64,000 nt of DNA, taken from Nectonema munidae (Eukaryota > Nematomorpha > Nectonematoida > Nectonematidae). The notes below the pieces were generated by a model. It saw only the letters and a list, made by a program, of their open reading frames with translations. It did no database searches and was not told where the DNA came from. The DNA is taken from the NCBI GenBank assembly GCA_030549495.1, contig JAUIRK010000784.1:1-64000 (forward strand). The letters run 5' to 3'. How positions within the stretch are numbered: position 1 is the first letter of the stretch; every line of letters starts with the position of its first letter. The translations under genes and the position numbers were made by a program. Below, piece after piece: positions 21,830 to 32,900 of the stretch.

Positions 21830-24450
21830 TTTTTATTGAATTAAAACTTTGCTTATTAGATGTGGTTAAAGTAAACACTACTGTTTTTATAAAATCGGAT
21901 GTTGAATCCCATGATACTGATTTATCTCTTAAGACTGAGTTGAAGTCTGTTCCTGTCAAATATACCAAAGTTGATGGAAACAAAATAAAAATAAAGCTAC
22001 CGAACAAAAATTCTTTTGAAAAAACTAAAAATGTTTTGAAGACTAATACTGTTAAAAGTACGCCCATTTTTGCCCCTAAGTTTCATCTTAAAGTTGATAG
22101 TGAAATTTCAGACACTGAAGTTTTAGACTTGGTACTTGGGAAAAATAAATGAATTGAAAAGCTCAAAGATGAAAGTGAAAAATTTGGTGTTTGTTTTTCA
22201 AGGAACACTAAAGTTGATGGCAAAAAGGTTGTGCTTTCACTGTCTAATGTTTCTTTCTGGTAACAAAAATGTACATTTTCATAACATTTATGGTCCTCCC
22301 AATGATTCTTCTATTAGTTTTGATGAATTTCTTTTAGATTTGGAATCTTTTATGCTTAGTTTAGATAATAAGTTAATAAATGTTATTTTTGGTGATTTTA
22401 ACATTGATCTATTCAAGGTTGATAAAACAAGTAGCTTTTTTAATTTAATGTCAGCTTTCTCCTATCCTATAGGTTGCGCATAACAAAACCTACTCGTCCC
22501 CAATTACATTTTTTTGTCTCTTGATGTTAAGCCAATAAATGAAGTCATCAATATTAGTAAAATTGATTATTATAAGTTGAAATCCAAATTGAATTCTCTT
22601 ATTTTCATAACATTTTACATCCTTACTATGATGATCTGAATTCTTTTTTCATGATTTTGAACAATATTATATCGAAAGAAGTTGAAATGTGCGCCATATT
22701 TAAAAAAACAAATATAATGCCCATAAACTATGTATGACTCCTGGACTAATGAAGTCAATTAGAGTTCGTGATCTTTGTTTTATCGTCTCAAAAAAATTTC
22801 TGAAAACAACAACCTCTATAATACTTTAAAAAATAAATTTGCCTTTTATAGGAAAAAAAATAAAATTCTTACTCATGTAATAGGTTTTACTACAACACTT
22901 TCAGTTCTTGTTCTTCTAGGTAACTATGGAAGAGACTCAACAACTTATCGAATTGTTCGTCAGATAAAATTTATTTAAAAATTGACGGTAATGTAATAGA
23001 AGATAAAAGCTCTATTGCTAGTTGTTTTAATCAACATTTCTGCAATGATGATTCCTCCAATAGTCGGACAGATTACCCTAAATTTTACCTCAAATTAGCA
23101 AAACTAGCTTTACGTTTGACAAACTGAACTATGCAATAGATAGTTTTAAAAATCTTTTGTGCAAGATGTTTTTGATATCTCTGTAACTTTGATTCAAAAT
23201 TTTGTTCAAAAGATTTCTCCTCTTTTGCTGATAGAATACAATTCTTGTCTTGAATTTTCCATATTTCCTAAAATTTTCAAGTTTTCCTAGGTTATCCCTA
23301 TCTTTAAAAAAGGCAGTAAACACGTGATATCTAATTATAGGCCAATATCAATTATATCAACTCTATCCAAATTTTTTGAAAAGCTTATCTACACAGAATC
23401 TATGGTTATTTTTCCGAAAATGATTGAAAATATTACAAATTAGTTTACTCACAATAGTCTAAGTGTTAATAATAACAAAAATAAAGCAATGATTTTTTCA
23501 AATTGAAAAAGTTTAACTGTGCCTGAAATCAAATTGTTAAGTCCTTTAAATTTTTAGGTCTTGTTATTGATACAAAACTTAACTGGAGAACACATAGATT
23601 TCATGTATTATCTAAATAAAATTCTGTTATTGAAAAATTAAAATCTTTCCAAAATTTACTGTCTTTAAAAATAAAAATCATGATTTATAAGTCACTTTTT
23701 GTTGCCCATCTTACCTACAGCGTTAAAAACTGGGACAATATTATTTCAGCACAGAAAAAAGCAATTCGTGTCATTTTTAACAATCCTCGAATTTTTCACA
23801 CATCTAGACTTCTCAAATTTGAACATCTCTATAAACTTCTTTTGGCCTTTTTTGTTTCCAAATTTTTCAATAATTTACTCCTTGTTACTTTTCTGGATTG
23901 GTTTATTACAAACAATTTTCTCTTCCAAGATACAGACTCCATAAATCAAATACTTCTTTAAAGTTTAGAATTTATAAACTATGGAATAATCATTTCAATA
24001 ATATTTTTACCAAATATGATTCACATAAGATTGTAAAGGCAAAATTTATTAGTTATATTTTTTTATAGATATGTTGTTTGAATACTGGTGTTAATTTTAA
24101 TTATTTATAATTATTTTTATTATTTTACATATATATTTATGTGTGTATATAGATATTTTGTTGCTTCATTCTTTTCAATTTCTCATCACATATTTATCCT
24201 ATTTTTCTTCAATGTTTACTGAAATCATATATTTGTCCAGCTTTGTAATATTTTCATTTTTTTATTTTTATCATGGTGGTAGGATACCAGCGGTTCTTAT
24301 AAGCCTTTTTCAACCATCCTATACATACTTCACCTTTCTTTCAAATCTCACAAATTCAATGTTTCATACTTTTATTTACTTTTTAATTCATTTTTGACTC
24401 TGTTATATCTCTGTGGTGTTAGTATGGAATAAATTCTTCTTCTTCTTAAC
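21830..24450 (+). mobile_element. Degenerate non-LTR retrotransposon (LINE) with APE endonuclease and RT
   Basis: On the + strand, 21862-22152 encodes a Lys-rich ORF1-like segment. 22230-22520 carries the apurinic-type endonuclease (NIYGPPNDS, then VIFGDFNIDL and ITKPTR). 23300-23400 carries RT motif remnants (IPIFKKGS, SNYRPISIISTLSKFFEKLI). 23560-23900 carries the RT C-terminal region (FKFLGLVIDTKLNWRTH, then AQKKAIRVIF). The catalytic YxDD box is not found. The 3' end is AATAAA followed by TTCTTCTTCTT, a microsatellite tail as in CR1/L2/Crack-like elements. Many frameshifts and stops make it dead. Clade assignment is tentative. Confidence 0.8.
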
Positions 24451-25899
24451 GTCGAGTGTCTTCATCGAAAAAGAACAATTGCACCCTTTGTATCGAACCC
24501 AAAGCTTAGAGTTATCGAATCCAGAATCTAACCAACACTACTCACGCCTCATGATATGTGTGTGAAAAACTACATCTATTTTGTTCTCAAAGAGAGATTG
24601 AAGACTCATTTCTGTAGAAATTAGAAAAAATATATTTACTTTAAAGTTGAAAAACGAACAAAAATAAATAATTTCTTATCAAAAAATATGAAAATTTATT
24701 TTGATATGTTTTATTTTGTTTGATTTAATTGTTTAATTTGGCTGGAGCGAAGTCTAATATTCTTTTTGATTACATATATTGAAGATAATTTTCAAGTTAA
24801 TATGATTGACTTGTGCAAGAAAATTTTTTTTTAAATAATAATAACAATAAACAAAGACTTATTGAATTTTATCTTGGTAGTGACAGATGAGAATAAGTGA
24901 AAACAAAGAGTAAAAATAAAACTTCTGAAAAGAATTAAGGTGGGTTGGAAACAAGCATTATTTCTATTTTTCTTATTAGAGGGAGTAAAAATTTAATTAG
25001 CTATGGTTTATTCAACGTAATAACTTTCTTTTTAATACATTTTTAAAGAAATATCTCTATTAATGTTTGAGTTTTCACTGGAAAATTAAGTGCTTAGATT
25101 TCCAATTAAATATAGGAATATTTTGAATAGACAATTGTCCACAATAAGAAGAATAGTGATTAATCTCATGTTATAAAACATCCTTTTCATCGCATCAACT
25201 CAATTAATTTTAAACTTACTTTTTACCAAGGTTTGTCAAATTCTAATGCTTTTTTACGAACGAATTTATTAATTGAATTGGATTGTTTCTGTAAAAGAGA
25301 TTTAATTTAAGTTTGGCTTTGGAATCTATATGTTCATTGCCGAGAAGGCTTTAGTGGCTTCGGCACCAAACAATGCCGATGTGAAAAGAACAGCTTAAAT
25401 TAATGTATATTGTGAGAATATAACGTATTATTAAAGGAGAGTTATCAGATTTTGATTTCAAGTCATTTATCAAAGATAGAGAATCAGTAAAGGAGAAAAT
25501 TAGTAAAAAATCAAAATATATTTGTCGATGTATGTAAACGTGCTGAAAGGCAGTATGCATTCTGCATGGTATGGAGATGCTAGTTTAGCAGTGTTAATAG
25601 CGCCAAAAAATATCAGAAGGCTTTGATTTAGAAGTAACAAATAAAAGCAAAAGCTACAAGCATAGTACTTTCATCATAAGATTCCGTTGATGACACTCAG
25701 AGTGCACTTGCATTATTAACGACGTTATTGCAATAATGAAGAGTTCAGACTTACGATTGGATAATAATAATTCTTATTGTTAAATTAATGACTGACGTAT
25801 ATATATTTTAGAAAGGCTAACTAATTTAAATTCTAACGAGTAAAAGTCATTGAAATATATGTAAAAATGTTATTGAAAAAAATCAAAAATTGAAAAATA
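24451..25899. other. Non-coding stretch after the LINE
   Basis: Just after the LINE tail, a ~70-bp segment (GTCTTCATCGAAAAAGAACA and following) resembles 10870-10930 (GGGTCTTTTCATCGAAAAAA), suggesting a small dispersed repeat. The rest is AT-rich with no recognised exon. Confidence 0.35.
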
Positions 25900-26450
25900 T
25901 TCACTTGTAGAATATTCAAGATCAAAGGAAGCGTAACGACCATTCTTTGAGATAAATGAGAGTCTTTTTTGACAGAATAATCATTTTAAAGTACGTGTTT
26001 AATTTGTGAACTAATGATAAAGAAGATATTAAAATTTTGGGAGTAGACATACAAAATTTAAGGGACTTCCTTAAAACCCCATAATAGAGACTTTCTAGTT
26101 TATACAACTATTTAGTGTACTTAAATATATTGCCCCAAGATGCAATCAAATAAGTTAAAAATGAAAGAACAATTTGCGGGAGGAAAGATTTGAAAAAAAG
26201 GAAATGTTTATGCCAAGAAAAATAGACTATCGTTTTAATTTTGAAAAACGTTTGAAAACATTTCCATGAGTAATTTCAAAATTACGGCACTAATTGAGTT
26301 TGGAAGTTCATTAATCCCTAAATATTTAAAAGATGAATAAGGAAAAAAGTTTGCCTCAATGAAACACAGATCAGAAAATCGTTTATTAGTCTTACTAAAA
26401 TTAAATAGAGTGTTCTTTAAATTCAAATTTAATTAGGTATTGACGCGAAT
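25900..26450 (-). pseudogene. LINE reverse transcriptase C-terminal relic
   Basis: Minus-strand frames read SSFKYLGINELPNSISAVI (26.3 kb). After a break comes a WGNIFKYT-like stretch with LYKLESLYYGVLRKSLKF (26.1 kb). These resemble the region after the RT fingers in CR1/L2-like LINEs (FKYLGI...; WGN...LQxLQNRALRI). Several stops. No RT catalytic motif or tail identified, so the call is tentative. Confidence 0.35.
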
Positions 26451-27299
26451 ACTTTTATTTTATCAAGCAGTAAGCTTAGTTTGTTAAAATTGAAGAGTAT
26501 TTTTTTTTTAAATTGTTTATATTTATTTTTAAGGTACTTTATAAAATGTCTAAACCCAAAAAATTTTATTTATTTTAGTAATCTGTAATTATGAATAACC
26601 TTGACCTTATCCTAAATCTTGATAAGTTATTCAACATCTTTAAGTTCAAATTTAATCAAAATTCTGTGAAGCAAAAATTAGCTTATAGAAAAGTTTTTTT
26701 TCTCCGAATTGACTTGATACATTTTTTGTTATATATTTTATTTATAGAATATCTATTCTCTTAACAAAAAAATATGCATCGACTTTCTCAACAGATCCAG
26801 TAGAAGTTTTGCTATTGTCATTCAGACGTTGGATGAAGAGTTGGCGTAATTTTTCTAATTATAATCTTTTTAGCCTTTAATGAGGAAATATATATGTAGA
26901 TGCTTGGCAGCATTTTTATCATGAACAAAGAACTTTGACCTTTCTTTAAGAGCGCACCTGTAAACAGCCAATTTATTGGGACAGTTCATTTTATCTTTAT
27001 TCACAGCTATCTTGTGCTTTACAGTCCATCGCTTAGTCTAGTTGGATACTAGTATTTCAACTTTTTGAACATTCATTGGCTCCAATCTGAATTTAACGAT
27101 ATTCCGAGTATATTTTTATCTTTTTCATTTTAAAATATATGTTTGAACATTATTGAACAGCTCTTTTATCGTAAGCTAATCTAATAAACGCTCTCCTTAT
27201 TTTAAATGTATTACAATTTTAGAAAGTAAATTTATACTTTTACGATTGGGAAGGCTTGTTTCTACTAATAAGTGATCAAACAACTGTATTGATGAGGTA
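26451..27299. other. Non-coding stretch, nothing recognised
   Basis: AT-rich. It may hold the eroded left end of the inverted family B copy that starts near 27300. Confidence 0.4.
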
Positions 27300-28442
27300 G
27301 ATGTGTCTTGTTTAGTCTTTTTACTATACTTCCAACGAAAATATTTTTATTAAGTTTGCATATCGCATATACATTAGTTTAAAAAAATACATAAATTGTT
27401 GGGGAGCTTATCAAGCACACTACAAGAATTGATGAAAGGATATTTGATTGATAGAGAAATAGAGTATTTTTGCTTTTAAACTGAATAGCTAGTCAAAATA
27501 TTCATTCCCAAATAGCTATTGAAAAAATTAAAGTTTTCAAACTTTACAAAATGTAACAAACGTACTGATAAAGATTAAAAGTTACCTTTGTTGAAAAAAA
27601 TTTTAACGCGAGTCTGACAATATTCATTGATATAAAATTGGAACGATTGGAAACTATTTTTCTCTCATTTAAAAACAAACAAATTTCCATTTTTGCAAAA
27701 TGTTTGGTGTATTGATGTAACTAAATTTTTACCAAAAATCTCAGATTATTTAGAATAGCTGAACTTTTGTATCATGAAAAAAAGGTTCTGAAAATATTGA
27801 ACTTATATTTCGCTAAAAACTAATTTCTAATGAGATAAAATACAATTATTTTTAATTTAACTCTAAATACAAATTTGAGAGAAGAGAGCTGAATGAGATA
27901 GGAGTTAAACAGGAGAAGAGAGCTTGAGTGAAAGAAGAGAGTTTGAGTGAAAGAAGAGAGCTTAAGTGATTGAGTTTTAGCAGAGAAAGCGGAAGAGAAA
28001 AACAGAGGAGACATAAAGAGAAATAGAATCACTGTGACAGAAGAAGTTGAGAAAATCTAGTGAATCATCAACATGTGTTTGCTCAAGAATACTACAAGGA
28101 GGACACTGTGATAAACATTGCTTACTTATTGTGTGAATATTGAAACAATGGATTTATTATTATATAGCTCTCACGCATCGTCTGTAAAATATGTTTGATA
28201 GGAATTTCAAAGCAACTTGGCATGATGTTTGACTCGAAAGTCTGCATTCCCTCTTTTATTCTCTTATCTTACATCATCATGTATTCGAATGATCATTACA
28301 TTCTATAATGCGATCATCGTACATGTTTTATAAACAAGCAGCAACTCTTATAGAAAATTATTGGGGGGGGGGGGCATTTTCGCCCCCTCCCTTCCTGAAA
28401 ACACATTGTGGTCCCCCCCCCCCCCCCGGATGTGCGTCCCTG
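27300..28442 (-). mobile_element. Internally deleted copy of element family B (inverted)
   Basis: Reading the minus strand from 28442, the terminus CAGGGACGCACATCCGGGG is followed by sequence collinear with the copies at 36354-44303 and 55188-60957. Shared blocks include the TTTACAGACGATGCGTGAGAG block, the CTCTTCTTTCACTC-rich block and the AATGAATATTGTTAGACTCG-like block. Most of the right half is missing and the far terminus is not recognisable. Importantly, it lacks the ~210-bp MITE that the other two copies carry, so it shows the empty site (CTCTTCTCTC|AAATTTG). Confidence 0.75.
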
Positions 28443-29814
28443 GTCTGGAGATACATTTGCTTGATCTCTACGTCCTTTTCGTTCTGTAGAAACATTTATA
28501 AGTTGAGATTGGCATCAATTGGAAGAACTCACCACGTGACTAGATGACACAGCTCGTTGAGAATAGAGGGTCTTTATGAGTGTTTTTAATCTTTGTCATG
28601 TTTCACGTTTTCACTACTGGGTGGGTCCAAAGGCTCATTTTGACGTTTTGCGTTGTTACTCCTTAAATTTTAACATAGTAGGATACCTAAATTATAATAT
28701 AAAAATCTTACAATTTAATAGGCTTAGTATTCAACTAATTATTTTTTGCCTTTCAAATTTATTTATAATTATATTGAAACAAATTTTAAGTGTATCGGTA
28801 AAAGTGTAGCAAGAATAGAAAAATTACTTCCAAATGAATCAATAAAATAAATGCCATTTTACATATATTCCCTAAAAATAATTTTTTGTCAAATAATAAG
28901 TAGCATATTCTAAATAGAAAAGTTTATAATTCTTCGTATAGTGCGGTCTTAAAGTCGAATATACTCAAGAGAGATGCAAATGAAGTCAACTGGTCACAAC
29001 CTCCGTCCTCCTGAAGTATATAAGATTAAGAAAACTTTTCTCATAAGTATGTGTCGAAATTCATTGTTGTTATAATATCGCATCATAAATGACATTTGAA
29101 TGGCAAACATTACGCACAATATGTAAGTGTAGTTTAGTATGTTTCTTACATCGTCAAAAAGATTTTTAAATTTTTATTATTCTAAATTCTAAGCCAAATC
29201 AACAGCATTCAAAAATTAAATTTATCCGAAATTATTTTTTCAAAAACTTTATACTCATAAACTGAACTTTGTTCTTTAAGAAAGTTAAGATAAGCAAGCA
29301 TGTATTGTATGTTATCTATATATGTTACTATTATGTAGGTTGTAGATTGTTATTCAAGAAGAAAAGTTATTTTTATAGCATTTAGATTTTAAACACGTCT
29401 AAAATCTAAATACTCGTTTTACAGTTTCTGACTATAGAAAGTATTGAGGAGAAACGTTTATCAGAAAGAGTATTCAACAGTAGACCTAAAATGTTACTTT
29501 TGTTTATTTAGTAAAAAAATATGTAACAAAAAAGAATTGAGGAATCTGGATAAGGTATCGGGAGGTAGTAGAAATTTTTTCCTTTGCGACTCCGATACAT
29601 GAAAAAATATGTATTCTTACGATTCCGATTAATCGCCACATCACTTAAAAAGTAGCTCCTAAAATGTCTTAAGGATGAATGCCTCAACTCCTATTCAAGG
29701 ACACAATAAAAATGAAGAACTGAAAGTGCTCACGTTGTTAGGGCGTGGATGCGCTGCCGATGCATGGCATTTGTTATGAGTAGCATCATTCATAAACTGT
29801 TTTCGTTATTTTAG
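28443..29814. other. Upstream of the first visible squalene synthase exon
   Basis: I looked here for the missing N-terminal squalene synthase exon (a CYKxLxxTSRSF-type motif ending in a phase-2 donor) and did not find it. A ~100-bp dispersed repeat lies at 29535-29640. Confidence 0.4.
29535..29640 (+). repeat. Dispersed ~100-bp repeat, copy 1
   Basis: Contains AAGGTATCGGGAGGTA, then ACTCCGATACATG and GATTCCGATTAATCGC. A related copy lies at 32495-32590 within the same gene. Probably a MITE relic; ends not defined. Confidence 0.45.
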
Positions 29815-29998
29815 CTTTGCGACAGTCATTTACTATCTGGTTTTGCGCTCTCTAGACACTCTTGAAGACGATACGAATCTTTCCGAGGATGTTAGAAAAA
29901 AGATGACTTCCGATCTATGGTCTCATCTTCGTGACCCTGACTGGTTTTTTGATGAATCATCAGATCGGGACTCTTTTGTTTTGCAACGGTTTTATATC
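29815..29998 (+). CDS. FDFT1: Squalene synthase, first visible exon
   Basis: Acceptor CGTTATTTTAG, donor ATC|GTAAGT. It begins with the last base of a split codon (phase 2), most likely the third base of an Arg codon CG|C by comparison with the vertebrate protein. It encodes FATVIYYLVLRSLDTLEDD, containing the first diphosphate-Mg binding motif, then DPDWFFDESSDRDS. Confidence 0.93.
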
Positions 29999-32900
29999 GT
30001 AAGTTGATTAAACCTTTCGGTTGTAGTTTCTATTCATAAATGAAGAGGTAGACTCGAGCTAAAAACAATGAGATCCAAATACGCTAGTTGGCCTCTCGAT
30101 AAAGCAGAAGCATTTTTGATCTCGTGCTTTAACGATGTAATTCATATTGTGTGTATGTTGATATCATAGGTGTTCTTTAATTTGCATATTTCGGTTCTAG
30201 ATGTTCCGGTAAATCAAGATGATTTATCTTCTTATTTTCTTCTCTATTAGCTTTATTCGAATATTTTTTTTTGCTCCACGATAAGGCCAGTGAGCCGACA
30301 TTCTTGAAAAGTCTTTCCTAGTTGACTTTTCTTAGTTAATCTAATATAGGTCATTTTCAGTTGCTGAAAAATGAAACAATGATTTTTTCGTCAGCGATCT
30401 TGATAAGGAGTATTTTACCTCTACATACACGATCGCACTAATTCTAAGTATCTCCCCTCCCTCTTGTGTTTCGATGCACGAGTCGAGATAAAAATAAAAG
30501 TTTATTTTTATCTTCTCAAAACGCAGAAAAATATTTTTCTTTCATTTTATTTAGATAAGTCGGGAATTTTTAAAACTGAAACCACTGTATCAAGATACAA
30601 TTGAAACAATTTGTCAGCAAATGGGCAAAGGCATGTCTTCCTATATTAATCGCGAAGTTTTGACAGTCAAGGAATACAATGAGGTAAGTTTCGCTCAAAC
30701 GAATTTTAAGATTTCTCAACTTCATTAGTGCAACATCCCTAAAAATAGTAAAATATGAAATGCCTAAGAATTCTTATCTAGGCGTTCATTATTTTCAAAA
30801 TTTTAATGCATTGAACATTTTGTCCTCATATATTCCCCTGACGCTATGCTTTTACTTGTACGAAATATGATAGAGTCAAAGCAAAAACAAACTCATAATA
30901 CTTGATGTCCGCTATTATTTGTTTTTCTTTTTCTATTAGTCGCTTTGAGGCTGAAACAAAACTCTGTGAAGTTCGAAAAATTTAGATAATTTGATTCTCT
31001 TGCGTTCCACACACCTCAAACTGTTTTACTTTATCGACTTTAAATGCAAGCAATCTCTTTATAAGAAGTCATGCCGAAGTTCAAGGGAAAATATATAACG
31101 AATAAAAAAATAAAGGTTATTAGTATCAGTTAATTAGGGACCTAAAATGAAGATTACGGAGTTTATTAGTTGATTTGTTATTTGCGTTTGGTCCGCATAT
31201 TTCATCTTCATCTTGTGCACAAGGTAGCTATGTTTTTGAATCCAAACAAAAAAAGATGAAGGTATTATGTAACAATGAAAACATCGAAGTACTAACGTTT
31301 GTAACTAATCAAAGAGAAGAAATGAATTAAACAAGTTTTGCGCTTTGTGTTAACCAGACTTGAACATCTTAAGCGTAGAGCTTATCAAAGTAAATGAAGC
31401 GCAAAACTACAACAATTTAGTGTAGAAATTGCCTACAAAAATAGTAATAAATCTATTTAAAAAAAAAAAAAAAAAACCACCTCTTTTTTTTTTTTTAAAT
31501 TCACCCTAGAAAAAAAATGGTGGGGTGGGGGGGCTTTTTAAAAAAAAAAAACAAATCAAAACTTCCGCAATATTTTTAAATTTTTTTAATGGGTCTTTTA
31601 ATTTTTTAGACTTAATTAATTTATTAATTTTTTAGACTTAATTAATTTAAGTCTGGCTAACTTAAATTTTAATCTGGTTTGCATAAAATCAAAAAAAATC
31701 GGTTGACTTATCGTTCAGATCCCCTACTTATAATGTAAAAAAGCTCGACCTAAGTGATGTCATATATTCCAAAGGTTAAACCTGGATAGTTCATCAAAAG
31801 ACTACTGGAAAAAAATAATTATCCTAAGTTATTATGAGTATTTGAACAAAAATTATGTTGTTTGATTTAATTTTTATTATAAAAGGCTTTTAAGTGATCT
31901 GTTACTGTTATCAAAAATGAACTGTTTCAGAGTTATAATAAGTAGCTTTTATTCGGTTATATTTCTATAAATGATCAACTATAAATTGAAAATAGTCTAA
32001 ATTTAGAACACTTTTTTTTTTAAAACACATACATTCATCGCAAAAAATTGATAAGTAAATAAGGTTCAAATTACTAAATTATCTATAAAAAAAATAAAGA
32101 AAATCAAATTATTGATAAAAAAACTTTATGAAATTTACAGACAAATTTATCAATTAAAAGTGATATTAAATTCAAATACAAAGATGTATGCAACTAAACT
32201 TTGAAATTATTTATTAAACACTTTTCTTATTTTTATAGACATAAAAAATAAAGCATTGTATTTATTAGTTTTTTTAATTCAAGTTCGAAAAAACTCAATT
32301 TTCAATCATGTGATTTCCTCTTTTGTCCTACTATATTAAATTTTAGTAGATAAAATTGTCTTATGTGTAAAGTAAAAAATTTATCTTTTATGTGTTTGGA
32401 TTTAGAACATCAATAAATCGAGTTAAATAAAATTTAAAGTTAATTTATTTAAATTTTACCCTTTTAAATAAAACTCCTAAAAATAAAAAGAGTGGGACTG
32501 AGGTATCAAAAGGTACTGATGAAATTTTCCGATGAGATTCGGATATTTAAAAAAACACGATTCCTGATTGCGATTAATCGCATCTTCCCTATAAGTTATA
32601 AGGTTAACTACAGATAATATCAAAATTTTGTTTAAAAATATTTGTGATGAATTTTACTGATTTTTATATTTCTGATTCAGAGTATAATTTATATTAGGAA
32701 ATAATCTCAAGATTTACTTCTTCTCGCCTTCCACCATTTTATTTGCTCAGATTAAATGAGGTTTTTCACATCCTAAAAATATTTCATTGTGCTTCCATTC
32801 AAAAAATGAATTAGTAGTGCGTGGCGTGTGATTTGTACGAGCATTTCAAACAGTCTATCGCTTTATTAGTACACCTACTACGTGGCAGCCCTGGTTGGAA

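Noticed and set aside
28308-28547. 79-codon frame with Gly/Pro runs
   Set aside because: It is a translation of the G- and C-runs at the end of element B.
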